This document shows positions 1 to 8,412 of a stretch of DNA of 64,000 bases, one piece after another (the stretch's first letter is position 1; each line of letters starts with the position of its first letter). The stretch comes from Labilibaculum filiforme (GTDB taxonomy: Bacteria; Bacteroidota; Bacteroidia; Bacteroidales; Marinifilaceae). A program made the translations under genes and the position numbers. The stretch lies in NCBI RefSeq assembly GCF_002843315.1, contig NZ_MVDD01000017.1, forward strand, positions 26,186 through 90,185. Reading direction: 5' to 3'. The notes under the pieces were generated by a model. It was not told the DNA's origin. It ran no database searches and was given only the letters and a program-made list of their open reading frames with translations.

Positions 1-897
1 TGCATAGATTCAGAAGGGAATTGTTTGGTAACGGGAAGTTTACCCACTCAAAAACATGCTGCAATAGAGGATTATTTGGACGAGTTGTTTTTCGAGGTGG
101 AAGCGGAAATAAAAAAATCGACTGAAAAAATGCAAATAATTGGTGTTGGTATTGGAGCACCAAATGCCAGTTTTTATACGGGAACTATCGAAAATGCCGC
201 TAATTTAAGATGGAAGGGGAGTGTACCTTTAGCAAGTTTGGTGAAAGAGAGAATTAATGTTCCGGTAATTCTTACCAACGATGCCAACGCGGCAGCAATG
301 GGCGAGAAAGTTTTTGGCGCAGCAAAAGGAATGGATAATTTCATTGTAATTACCTTGGGAACAGGTTTGGGAAGTGGAATTGTAGTGAATGGAGATCTAT
401 TATATGGTCACGATGGATTTGCAGGTGAAGTGGGACATATGATTGTTCGCGAAAGTGGAAGGGAGTGTGGTTGTGGACGGAAGGGTTGTTTGGAGACTTA
501 TGTGTCGGCAACAGGAGTGAAAAGAACGGTGTATAAGTTGCTTGCCCGACACATGGGCGAAAGTGAGTTAAGAGATATTCCATTTAGTAAGTTAACTGCA
601 AAAATGGTTGCCGAAGCTGCGGGCAGAGGCGATTTAGTTGCAAAAGAAACGTTTAAATATACAGCAAGAATGTTGGGAGAGGTACTTGCTAATGTGGTAG
701 CAGTAACCAGTCCTCAGGCAATCTTTTTATTCGGAGGATTAACAAAAGCAGGAGATCTTCTATTTAAGCCAGTTGCGGAAACTCTTGAGGAACAATTGCT
801 TTCTATCTATAAAGGAAAAATTAAAATAATTCCTTCCGGAATTGAGGAGAACGCAGCGGTTTTAGGCGCAGCTTCCTTAATCTGGAATAAAAGATAA
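1..897 (+). CDS. ROK-family sugar kinase (glucokinase-like), 5' end outside window
   Basis: A cytoplasmic ATP-dependent sugar kinase of the ROK family, most likely glucokinase. The reading frame is open from base 1 with residues CIDSEGN before the first possible start (TTG at 25), and ROK proteins need an N-terminal phosphate-binding segment, so the true start lies upstream of the window. Visible family features are NDANAAAMGE with the catalytic Asp, the ATP-binding LGTGLGSG, GEVGH with the zinc-ligand His, and the zinc motif CGCGRKGC. The C-terminal FGGL and AAVLGAA segments are also typical. Substrate specificity cannot be read from sequence. By inference it could phosphorylate the glucose released by the maltose phosphorylase at 43153-45465, but the two genes are 42 kb apart. 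Confidence 0.9.
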   Translation, partial: CIDSEGNCLVTGSLPTQKHAAIEDYLDELFFEVEAEIKKSTEKMQIIGVGIGAPNASFYTGTIENAANLRWKGSVPLASLVKERINVPVILTNDANAAAMGEKVFGAAKGMDNFIVITLGTGLGSGIVVNGDLLYGHDGFAGEVGHMIVRESGRECGCGRKGCLETYVSATGVKRTVYKLLARHMGESELRDIPFSKLTAKMVAEAAGRGDLVAKETFKYTARMLGEVLANVVAVTSPQAIFLFGGLTKAGDLLFKPVAETLEEQLLSIYKGKIKIIPSGIEENAAVLGAASLIWNKR

Positions 898-935
898 CCG
901 ATAGCTTTCAGGCTTAATTTGAAAGTGAACCCCTC

Positions 936-967
936 GTGCCTGCATTCGTGCAGGCACTTTGCGTTTG
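936..967 (+). terminator. Hairpin terminator after the ROK kinase
   Basis: A perfect 9-bp stem, GTGCCTGCA / TGCAGGCAC, closes a TTCG tetraloop (936-957). A weak T-rich tract, TTTGCGTTT, follows. It lies 39 bp after the kinase stop codon. The stem is convincing, but the T tract is interrupted. Confidence 0.6.
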
Positions 968-1190
968 TAGAAATTAATACCACAAACTGTAGGAAAGATT
1001 CCACACATATTTGCCCTTTGGAAATAAACGAATAAAAAAGTATGAAAAATCAGCTAATTGTATCTATCTGATATTCAAAGCTTAATTACCTTTTTCAATA
1101 GCGGGTATTAAATTGGTTTTATTTCTGGCACAGATTTCCCATGCTTTCTTGCGAATTTGAATTGATGTAAACTTGTTAAAATTAAAAATT

Positions 1191-2060
1191 ATGAGAAAGA
1201 TAGTATTCGCACTGTTAGTATTGCCTTTTTTTACAGCATGCAATCAAAAAGAATTAAAACAATTACGTGAGCAGAATGTTCAGCTTACTCAAATGGCTCA
1301 AGAAAAAGATTCTACTATTGATGATTTTGTTGAATCTTTTGATGTTATATCTGCTAATTTGGCTATTATAAAGGAGAAAGAAAACATTATTGCTGTGAGT
1401 GCAAATGAGAATCCAAGTATTGGGAAAAAAGAGCAAATCGTTACTGATTTAGGTCTGGTTCGTGATTTGTTGGAAGAGAACAAAGCAAAATTGGAAAGCT
1501 TAGATAAAAAGTTGAATAATAGCTGGTATCAAAATTCAAAACTAAATAAATTAGTTGCTGGTTTAAAAGCACAACTGGAAGAAAAAGATATTTCAATTAA
1601 TGCTTTATCGGATCAAATTGCTCAGCTTAACGTTAAAGTAGATGATTTGAATGGTCAGGTTACTGATTTAAATGGTACAGTGGTTGCCTTAAATACAGAG
1701 AACGACAACAAAGCGAAAACAATTGCAGAACAAACAACAAGTCTAAATACAGCACATTATGTAATTGGCGACATTAAAGAGCTGAAATTGAAGCAGGTGG
1801 TAACAAGTACTGGTGGTCTTTTAGGAATTGGAGCAACCAATAAGTTAAACCAGAAAATTAATCCGGAAAATTTTAATGATATTGATATTACTCAGACAAT
1901 TACAATTCCTGTATCTGGAAAAAAAGTTAGTTTAGTAACTTCTCATCCTAGCGATTCTTACCGTTTCGAAGGTACTGATAAAGAAATTGAAGCAATCACA
2001 ATTTTAGATCCGAATGAGTTTTGGAAAGCATCAAAATATTTAGTAGTTGCAGTGAAATAA
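1191..2060 (+). CDS. Coiled-coil lipoprotein of unknown function
   Basis: A 289-residue protein with a lipoprotein signal: MRKIVFALLVLPFFTAC ends in a lipobox whose Cys would be lipidated. The ATG at 1191 is preferred over the in-frame TTG at 1173 because it starts directly at this signal. After the Cys the chain is rich in Q/E/K/L heptads, with repeats such as LNVKVDDLNGQVTDLNGTV around residues 140-180, so a long coiled coil is expected. The C-terminal 90 residues look globular (KVSLVTSHPSDSYRF). It is probably an envelope-anchored periplasmic or surface protein. The family was not recognised and no catalytic motif is visible. The gene stands alone, with a terminator directly after it. Confidence 0.75.
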   Translation: MRKIVFALLVLPFFTACNQKELKQLREQNVQLTQMAQEKDSTIDDFVESFDVISANLAIIKEKENIIAVSANENPSIGKKEQIVTDLGLVRDLLEENKAKLESLDKKLNNSWYQNSKLNKLVAGLKAQLEEKDISINALSDQIAQLNVKVDDLNGQVTDLNGTVVALNTENDNKAKTIAEQTTSLNTAHYVIGDIKELKLKQVVTSTGGLLGIGATNKLNQKINPENFNDIDITQTITIPVSGKKVSLVTSHPSDSYRFEGTDKEIEAITILDPNEFWKASKYLVVAVK

Positions 2061-2083
2061 TATAAACAAAACAGTTTGGTTTT

Positions 2084-2111
2084 AAGCACCTCAGTTCGGG
2101 GTGCTTTTTTT
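2084..2111 (+). terminator. Rho-independent terminator
   Basis: The stem AAGCACC / GGTGCTT with a short loop is followed by a run of T, 24 bp after the stop of the coiled-coil lipoprotein gene. Confidence 0.85.
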
Positions 2112-2166
2112 ATGCAGTAAAAGTTAGATGAATCAATACTGTTTTTGCTTAATTCAAGAGTTTAAA

Positions 2167-2532
2167 TTATTTATTTGGGAATAGCTTACTGTTGTATATT
2201 CTTGATACGACTAATAATATTATTGCAATTGTAGCCATTCCAAATTGTCCGTCGGCAACAATGATGTGAGCGACAAAAGCCAAAACGAAATCAAAGAAAA
2301 ATCCGGCGTAAGCCCATTCTTTTAATAATTTTGATTTATTTGACCATATGGCCACTAATCCTAAAATTTTTGCAATAGCTAAGGGCTAAATTACGAAGCT
2401 TGGAAATCCAAGAAAGGTAAAAGTTTGATTCACCATTTCGTATTTCATAAAATACATACTTGCCGACATAAGCATTAGTGCAGATAATAAGCCTGTTGCA
2501 ATCCAATAAATTATTTTATCTCTTTTTTTCAT
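2167..2532 (-). pseudogene. DoxX-like membrane protein, interrupted by one in-frame TAG
   Basis: On the minus strand an ATG at 2532 opens a frame coding for MKKRDKIIYWIATGLLSALM and on to FPSFVI. It then meets TAG (plus-strand cta at 2386-2388) and continues in the same frame with PLAIAKILGLVAIWSNK to a natural TAA at 2167. The 121-codon product would be a four-helix DoxX-like integral membrane protein. FVI-stop-PLAIAKILG is exactly where homologues usually have a Tyr (TAT/TAC), so a single substitution explains the break. There is no frameshift and the rest of the frame is intact, so the lesion looks recent. Alternatives are a sequencing error or stop read-through. A restart at an internal codon could give only the C-terminal half. 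Confidence 0.75.
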
Positions 2533-2870
2533 TTCGTACGAATTTTAAATGGAAGGTTTAATTTTCTTATATAAGTACAGGAAAAGTTAGTTCTTTTTAT
2601 TTAAATATGCGCATAGGTCCGTGGTCTGACTTATAGTGTTATTAGGTAGTATATTTTCTATTGGTTATTTCTGAATATTGTTTAACAAGTAACTAATTCT
2701 ACATATTCTTAGAACAAGTAATTAGCAGCCACAAAGGTGTGACCAACGAATGAGTGGTGAATAAATTTCGAGAGAAATAAAAATAGCAGTGAAAGCCTTA
2801 TTAAAATTGAATTTTAGTAAAATTTAAGTGTCAATCGTGTGGTATTTATTTCAGATTTACTCAAAGTGAT

Positions 2871-2878
2871 TATCTTTG
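2871..2878 (+). promoter_or_regulatory. Bacteroidota -7 promoter box for the ABC-F gene
   Basis: TATCTTTG matches the TAnnTTTG -7 element and lies 21 bp before the ATG of the ABC-F gene, giving a very short leader. No good TTTG -33 box is seen at the expected distance. Confidence 0.5.
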
Positions 2879-2899
2879 CCGCTCACATAAATAAATGAG

Positions 2900-4537
2900 A
2901 TGATTAGTGTAGATGCTTTAGCGGTAGAATTTGGAGGAACCACTTTGTTTAAGGATATATCTTTTGTGATAAATGAAAAGGATAGAATTGCTTTAATGGG
3001 AAAAAACGGAGCTGGGAAATCAACTCTTTTAAAAATCATTGCAGGAGCCGAGAGTCCTTCTCGTGGAAGGGTTTCAAGTCCTAAAGATAAAGTGATTGCT
3101 TATTTGCCTCAGCATTTAATGACAGATAATACTCGTACGGTATTTGAGGAAACAGCTCAAGCTTTTGCTGCTATTTTCGATATGGAGAAGCGGATAGAGG
3201 AAATGAATGTGGAATTGGGTACAAGAACAGATTTTGAATCGGAGAGCTACTATAAGTTGATTGAAGACGTTTCTGCTTTAAGTGAAATATATTATTCTAT
3301 TGAAGAGATAAATTACGATTCGGAAGTGGAGAAAACCTTATTTGGTTTAGGCTTTGTTAGGGAAGACTTTACAAGACCAACAAGTGAGTTTAGTGGAGGA
3401 TGGAGAATGAGAATCGAATTGGCGAAGATTCTTTTGCAGAAACCAGACTTAATTCTTTTGGATGAGCCGACTAATCATTTGGATATTGAATCGATTCAGT
3501 GGTTAGAGGATTTTTTGATAAATTCGGGAAAGGCGGTTGTTATTATTTCTCACGATAGGGCTTTTGTTGATAAAATTACGACTCGAACCATTGAAATTAC
3601 AATGGGTAGAATTTATGATTACAAAGTAAATTACTCTCAATATTTAGAGCTTCGTAAAGAAAGAAGAGTTCATCAGCAAAAAGCATTTGAAGAACAGCAA
3701 AAAATGATTGCTGACAATCAGGTATTTATCGACAGATTTAAAGGGACTTATTCGAAAACATTGGCAGTTCAATCGCGTGTTAAAATGCTCGAAAAGTTAG
3801 AGATTGTTGAGGTCGATGAAGAAGATAACTCAGCACTTCGATTAAAATTCCCGCCATCGCCACGTTCCGGAAATTATCCGGTAATAGCGGAAGATGTGGA
3901 AAAAATATATGGTGATCATACTGTGTTTTCAGGAGTGAATTTTACAATTCAAAGAGGAGAGAAGCTTGCTTTTGTTGGGAAAAATGGAGAAGGGAAATCT
4001 ACTTTGGTAAAAGCCATTATGCAGGAAATTGAGCATGGTGGTACTTTAACCCTTGGGCACAACACAATGATTGGCTACTTTGCTCAAAATCAGGCTTCTT
4101 TAATGGATGAGAATCTGACCGTTTTTCAAACTATTGATGATATTGCAAAAGGAGATATTCGAACAAAAATTAAAGATATTTTAGGTGCTTTTATGTTCGG
4201 AGGCGACAATTCTACCAAGAAGGTGAAAGTGCTGTCGGGTGGAGAAAAAACCCGATTGGCAATGATTAAATTGTTGTTAGAACCAGTGAATTTGTTGATT
4301 CTTGATGAGCCAACGAATCATTTGGATATGAAAACCAAAGATATTTTAAAAGCGGCATTGAAAGAATTTGATGGCACTATAATTCTGGTTTCTCACGATC
4401 GTGATTTTCTGGATGGTTTGGCAGAGAAAGTTTATGAGTTTGGAAACAAGAAAGTGAAGGAACATTTAGGTGATATTTATTCTTTCTTGGGGAAGAAGAA
4501 AATGGAAAATTTAAATGAACTGGAGCGAAAGAATTAA
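2900..4537 (+). CDS. ABC-F family ATPase (ribosome-associated, EttA/Uup-like)
   Basis: A soluble protein of 545 residues with two ABC ATPase domains and no membrane segment. The first half has Walker A GKNGAGKST, signature FSGGWRMRIELA, Walker B LILLDEPTNHLD and the switch His in ISHDRAF. The second half has GKNGEGKST, LSGGEKTRLAM, LLILDEPTNHLD and VSHDRDF. The segment between them (about residues 240-310, rich in K/E/Q) is the P-site tRNA-interaction linker of ABC-F proteins. Members act on the ribosome in translation or antibiotic protection. The housekeeping context and lack of resistance neighbours favour a general translation factor. The downstream ATG at 2900 is the only sensible start, because the nearby ATG at 2895 runs into a stop. 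Confidence 0.93.
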   Translation: MISVDALAVEFGGTTLFKDISFVINEKDRIALMGKNGAGKSTLLKIIAGAESPSRGRVSSPKDKVIAYLPQHLMTDNTRTVFEETAQAFAAIFDMEKRIEEMNVELGTRTDFESESYYKLIEDVSALSEIYYSIEEINYDSEVEKTLFGLGFVREDFTRPTSEFSGGWRMRIELAKILLQKPDLILLDEPTNHLDIESIQWLEDFLINSGKAVVIISHDRAFVDKITTRTIEITMGRIYDYKVNYSQYLELRKERRVHQQKAFEEQQKMIADNQVFIDRFKGTYSKTLAVQSRVKMLEKLEIVEVDEEDNSALRLKFPPSPRSGNYPVIAEDVEKIYGDHTVFSGVNFTIQRGEKLAFVGKNGEGKSTLVKAIMQEIEHGGTLTLGHNTMIGYFAQNQASLMDENLTVFQTIDDIAKGDIRTKIKDILGAFMFGGDNSTKKVKVLSGGEKTRLAMIKLLLEPVNLLILDEPTNHLDMKTKDILKAALKEFDGTIILVSHDRDFLDGLAEKVYEFGNKKVKEHLGDIYSFLGKKKMENLNELERKN

Positions 4538-4555
4538 AATATAAAAATATACCAA

Positions 4556-4592
4556 AAGCGACGCAATTGAATTTAATTGCGTCGCTTTTTTT
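4556..4592 (+). terminator. Strong Rho-independent terminator
   Basis: A 13-bp perfect stem, AAGCGACGCAATT / AATTGCGTCGCTT, with a 6-nt loop is followed by a T run. It sits between convergent genes (ABC-F on plus, glutathione peroxidase on minus) and could serve both, though the T tract is better on the plus strand. Confidence 0.9.
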
Positions 4593-4621
4593 GGGAATGT
4601 ATTTTTTTTAAAGATCTTCAT

Positions 4622-5161
4622 CTACTGATTTAACCACGAAATTACCTTCTCGCTATTTGGTTTTTCTTTTGGGGAAAGTACATCAACTAGTTTTCCATTT
4701 TCGTCAATCAGGTATTTCTGAAAATTCCATTTTATTTTAGAATCCATCACTTTATTCTTCGATTTTTGTGTTAGCCAACTGTAAATAGGATCAATATCAC
4801 TTCCTTTTACCGATATTTTGGACATCATTGGAAAGCTGATACCATAATTTTTCGTGCAAAATTCTTTTATTTCTTCATCAGATCCTGGTTCTTGCCAAAG
4901 AAAATTATTGGCAGGAAAGCCTACAATAACAAAGTTTTTATCCTGATATTCTTGGTATAAGGCTTCTAATAATTCGTACTGAGGAGTCAATCCGCATTTG
5001 GATGCAGTATTCACAATCATAATTTTTTTTCCTTTTAAATCAGCAAAATTAAACTCCGAACCATCAATAGATGTAACTGTAAACTGATGAATGCTTTCTT
5101 GAGCAAAGCTTATAAAACAAGTGGAGAGAAGGAGAATTCCTATTGTAATTATTTTTCGCAT
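4622..5161 (-). CDS. Glutathione peroxidase-family thiol peroxidase, secreted
   Basis: A 179-residue GPx-family protein with a cleavable signal (MRKIITIGILLLSTCFISFA), so a periplasmic peroxide-reducing enzyme. The peroxidatic Cys is C56 in NTASKCGLTPQYE. W145-N146 (KWNFQKYL) supply the Trp and Asn of the active-site tetrad. The tetrad Gln position (usually FPCNQF) reads FPANNF, so it is Asn86 here. C102 in EFCTKNY matches the resolving Cys of thioredoxin-dependent Cys-GPx enzymes. Despite the family name it therefore probably uses thioredoxin-like partners rather than glutathione. It is the last gene of a leftward group after the C69 dipeptidase, but a terminator-like palindrome separates the two. 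Confidence 0.9.
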   Translation of the reverse strand: MRKIITIGILLLSTCFISFAQESIHQFTVTSIDGSEFNFADLKGKKIMIVNTASKCGLTPQYELLEALYQEYQDKNFVIVGFPANNFLWQEPGSDEEIKEFCTKNYGISFPMMSKISVKGSDIDPIYSWLTQKSKNKVMDSKIKWNFQKYLIDENGKLVDVLSPKEKPNSEKVISWLNQ

Positions 5162-5259
5162 ACTTATGTGTTTTTAGTTATTGAAACAACAATTTAATTC
5201 CTTTTTTGTTCGGAAGCAAGGGGCAGAATTTTGAATGTGTTTTCCATTTTTTAGGATAC

Positions 5260-5283
5260 AAAAAAAGCAACCAGTTGGTTGCT
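5260..5283 (-). terminator. Terminator after the C69 dipeptidase
   Basis: A perfect 18-bp palindrome, AGCAACCAGTTGGTTGCT (5266-5283), is followed on the minus strand by a run of six T. It lies 26 bp beyond the dipeptidase stop codon. Confidence 0.8.
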
Positions 5284-5309
5284 CTTTCTCCTTCAAATAT
5301 TTTGTGAGT

Positions 5310-6896
5310 TTAGAATTTCTCATCGTATTTGGTCCAAAGACCATCTCCAATTTCCCAAGCCTTTTCCACTACTTCGTTTCCAAGTTGAATGCTTCGTTGG
5401 GTAAGAAATTCTACTCTTTTTTTCTTGCTTAAACTCATAAATTGCTCATCAATTTTTGCTTGCTCTTCAAAATAGCTTTTTTGTAAGGGAACAAACACTT
5501 TGTCGATATCATGACGCATATCGCCCCATCGTTGTGCAGATAAGGTTCCTAGTCGGTTAAAAGCCCACCATGCAGAAGTGCGGGAGTAGCCTAACCTGCG
5601 TGCTTTTACTTTATAACTTTCGGCCAAATCGGTAGTGCCTGCATAAACGGGAATGTAAATGGATGTGGCAACATTATCTTGAGCCAACCATACAATTCCT
5701 CCTACTTCATCGGGCAACCAATCGCGACATTGAATAATTGTAGCATACATGGTGTACCAACGAGCAATAGTTCTTTCTCCCAGCTCATCCCATCCGCCAT
5801 TTACACCAAACAATTTATTCATATCGTAAGGCATAAAAGGATTTGCAAATGGAGAGATTACTTCATTTCCGTCCTTATCTGCTTGTTTAATGTTTTTAAC
5901 GAAGTTGTAGGGAGTTCCTTCGTAGTAATCTTTAAAGATTTCTACTAATTTGTCCATGGTCACTTTTTCATCCGGTTTTACCGAAAAAGGATAATCCTTA
6001 TCATTGGCATCCAATTGTAAAGAAGGAGCGAGCATGGAGAGAACTCGCCATTCTCTTCTGCGCGAAGCAATAGACAATCTACTTTCTGGTGCGTAAGCAT
6101 AATTCCAACGGAAAGTTTCGCCTTCTTTCCACCACCCATTTTCTTTTGCAACATCAAAAATATTTTCCGATGCCATAAAATTATTTGTGTCTTCCAGATT
6201 AATCTCTTTAATAGTGCTGGCATTGGCATTTACAGAAATGTGATTGTCTGGCACTCTTTGAGCAACCCAAACTGCTCCAACTTTTCCTTTACCAGGACCA
6301 ACAACCTCAAAATGCCAAACTTCTTTTTTATCAGCAATAGTAAGACACTCGCCATAATCGCGCCAGCCGTACTTTTTTAGTAAATCGTCAGCCAAACCAA
6401 TTGCTTCACGGGCCGAAGAACATCTTTCCAGCATTAATTGTTGCAAACGCTGACAATCGATTAAACATTCGGTGGAGAAAAGCTCTTCGTGTCCTCCAAA
6501 AGTAGATTCGCCAATAGCCAGTTGCTTTTCGTTAATACAAGGGTAGGCGGTATTTAGGAATTGGTAGGTTTTTTCTATCTGATCAATTTCTCCGATTTTT
6601 TTATGCTGATAAGTTGGCATTGCCAAACTATCATATGCAGAGCGTTCAAACAACTCAAATTTACTTCCTTTTTCATGTTTTTGCGCAGGAGCTACTTCCA
6701 TCCAAGCTCGTGTGCGGTGACTATCATCGGTATGAGAGGTAATAACAGATCCGTCAATTGTTGCCATTTTTCCTGCTGTTATGGTGGTGCAACCTTCTGG
6801 AACTCCGTTCTTCCAATCTGATTTGTCCTGAGCAATGGCTGTGAATGAAATAGACGCCATTAAAATGAACAGGCTCATTTTAAATTGTTTCTTCAT
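5310..6896 (-). CDS. C69-family dipeptidase, secreted
   Basis: A 528-residue N-terminal-nucleophile hydrolase of peptidase family C69 (PepD type), which cleaves dipeptides. The signal peptide (residues 1-22, ending SFTAIAQ) is followed by the nucleophile C36 in EGCTTITAGKMATIDGS, typical of the family. TSHTDDSHR and the later WEVVGPGKG/WVAQRVPD-like segments also match. A short propeptide (residues about 23-35) would be removed to expose the Cys. Export places it in the periplasm or on the surface, for peptide scavenging. It starts 46 bp after the cvfB stop, so the two are probably co-transcribed. Confidence 0.9.
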   Translation of the reverse strand: MKKQFKMSLFILMASISFTAIAQDKSDWKNGVPEGCTTITAGKMATIDGSVITSHTDDSHRTRAWMEVAPAQKHEKGSKFELFERSAYDSLAMPTYQHKKIGEIDQIEKTYQFLNTAYPCINEKQLAIGESTFGGHEELFSTECLIDCQRLQQLMLERCSSAREAIGLADDLLKKYGWRDYGECLTIADKKEVWHFEVVGPGKGKVGAVWVAQRVPDNHISVNANASTIKEINLEDTNNFMASENIFDVAKENGWWKEGETFRWNYAYAPESRLSIASRRREWRVLSMLAPSLQLDANDKDYPFSVKPDEKVTMDKLVEIFKDYYEGTPYNFVKNIKQADKDGNEVISPFANPFMPYDMNKLFGVNGGWDELGERTIARWYTMYATIIQCRDWLPDEVGGIVWLAQDNVATSIYIPVYAGTTDLAESYKVKARRLGYSRTSAWWAFNRLGTLSAQRWGDMRHDIDKVFVPLQKSYFEEQAKIDEQFMSLSKKKRVEFLTQRSIQLGNEVVEKAWEIGDGLWTKYDEKF

Positions 6897-6942
6897 TAGT
6901 TAGTGGTTGGTTATTTTGACTTGTGTGCTGTTTATTGCTAGC

Positions 6943-7782
6943 TTATTTAGCGCCTTTTACTAAAAAGATGCCCGAATCTTCAATGGTAATTAGTTTTTGT
7001 TTGTAAAGTAAACCAATGGCTTTTTTGAAGTTTTTTTTGCTCATATTTAAAAGGTGGTAAATATCTTCGGGAGAGCTTTTATCATTTAAAGGAAGAAAAC
7101 CATCCTCTTTTTTTAATTGAGATAGAATTTGTTCTCCAGAATCTGGAATTTTATTTTCGTAACCTTGTTTTTGCAAACAAACGTCAATTTTTCCATCAGG
7201 CCGTATTTTCTTAATATATGCTTTGCGCACGTCTCCACAACGAATAGGTTCAAAAATTTCGTTCTGATACAGCATTCCTAAAGCATCGTTACTAATTAGA
7301 ACCTGATAACCTAAATCATTTCTTCGTCCAACCAAAATTTCAATTTCATCGCCTTCGGCATAAGATGTTTCTACATCTCGAAGTACGTTTTCAATTTTTG
7401 CAGTTCCTACAATTCTTTCCGAAGCATTATCGAGGTATACAAATATTAGGTAGGAATAGCCAACCTGCATATTGTCTTTTTGCTCGCTAAAAGGAACAAA
7501 CAAATCTTTAGCAATTCCCCAATCTAAAAAGGCACCTAAATTATTGACTGTTTTCACCTTTAGGTAAGCAAATTCGCCTACGGTAGCATAGGGAATAAGA
7601 GTTGTTGCAATAATTCGATTTTCCGAATCACGATAGATAAATACTTTAATAGTATCATCTAGTTGGGTTTTAGCTGGTACATACCTGGTTGGTAAAAGAA
7701 TTAAAGATTCATCTTCACCCTGTAAATACACTCCAAAATCGACTATTTTAGCAACTTTTAATGATGCAAACTGACCAATCAT
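6943..7782 (-). CDS. cvfB: CvfB-like S1-domain RNA-binding protein
   Basis: A 279-residue cytoplasmic protein resembling CvfB/YitL: tandem S1-like beta-barrel modules (IGQFASLKVAKIVDFGVYLQ at the start, then VGEFAYLKVKTVNNLGAFLDWG) and a C-terminal winged-helix region (SPEDIYHLLNMSKKNFKKAI). In other phyla the family affects virulence gene expression and binds RNA. The ATG at 7782 is chosen over an in-frame GTG 24 bp upstream because the protein family begins at this S1 strand. It is the first gene of the leftward cvfB-dipeptidase pair. Confidence 0.85.
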   Translation of the reverse strand: MIGQFASLKVAKIVDFGVYLQGEDESLILLPTRYVPAKTQLDDTIKVFIYRDSENRIIATTLIPYATVGEFAYLKVKTVNNLGAFLDWGIAKDLFVPFSEQKDNMQVGYSYLIFVYLDNASERIVGTAKIENVLRDVETSYAEGDEIEILVGRRNDLGYQVLISNDALGMLYQNEIFEPIRCGDVRKAYIKKIRPDGKIDVCLQKQGYENKIPDSGEQILSQLKKEDGFLPLNDKSSPEDIYHLLNMSKKNFKKAIGLLYKQKLITIEDSGIFLVKGAK

Positions 7783-8233
7783 ACTCACAATATTATATTT
7801 TATCACTTTATCTGCACTGAATAAGAAATATTTACAGCTAAAAGTGTGGTTTTTACTACTCTAAATTTTAATAGGGTAAATGTAAGCATCTTTTTACGAA
7901 ATATCCGATACCAGACTCATTTCCCGAATTTCGTGTCGAAATTGTTTCTCTCTAATTTTTCCTCTCCAAAGAGCGTTTAATTTCTCTTATTTGCAAAAAG
8001 AGAGTATGTTATAGAGCACGTTCGAATTTTTGTGGATTTTTATCTGGGTATTTAAGCTTATGTAATAATTAACAGTAGTTTTTACTGGTTAAGTATGTTT
8101 CATTTTACAAACAAATATCTGTGGGTACTGGTTTTAGTGCACTTTTTGTGATTTGTTATGTTGAGATAGCAATTTTCGTTATCGATTGCAGTTTTGACTT
8201 GCTATTATTAAAGAAAAAAATCATTAATGCACT

Positions 8234-8249
8234 TGGGTGTAAACACCCA
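8234..8249. promoter_or_regulatory. Perfect inverted repeat, candidate operator
   Basis: TGGGTGTAAACACCCA has two perfect 7-bp arms with a 2-bp centre. It lies about 45 bp upstream of the candidate -33 box of the carboxyltransferase gene. It has no T tract, so a protein-binding site is more likely than a terminator. The binding factor is unknown. Confidence 0.4.
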
Positions 8250-8293
8250 TAAAATAGGGTATTGTACAACATGCGACTAATAATACAGAAAAA

Positions 8294-8324
8294 TTTCTCC
8301 AATGGAAAATTGTTTTTATTTTTG
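8294..8324 (+). promoter_or_regulatory. Candidate Bacteroidota promoter for the carboxyltransferase gene
   Basis: The -7 box TATTTTTG (8317-8324) matches TAnnTTTG exactly. TTTC (8294-8297), one base off TTTG, lies 19 bp upstream as the -33 box. The expected leader is about 80 nt. Confidence 0.45.
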
Positions 8325-8412
8325 ATGCAGAATTAAATCACATTGATTCGATTCCAATTTTAAGCAAGTCTCTCGAGCAATAGTTGGGAATAAAAAATAA
8401 ACAAGTCAGGGT

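Larger units (their letters stand above)
7783..8412. other. 630-bp intergenic region before the tandem carboxyltransferase
   Basis: A divergent region between cvfB (minus) and the carboxyltransferase (plus). It is AT-rich with no convincing coding frame. It contains a 16-bp inverted repeat at 8234-8249 and a candidate promoter at 8294-8324, both listed separately. Nothing else is recognised. Confidence 0.6.

Noticed and set aside
904..924. CTTTCA / TGAAAG pairing just after the ROK kinase stop
   Set aside because: A six-bp AT-rich stem next to a much stronger 9-bp hairpin at 936. Likely chance.
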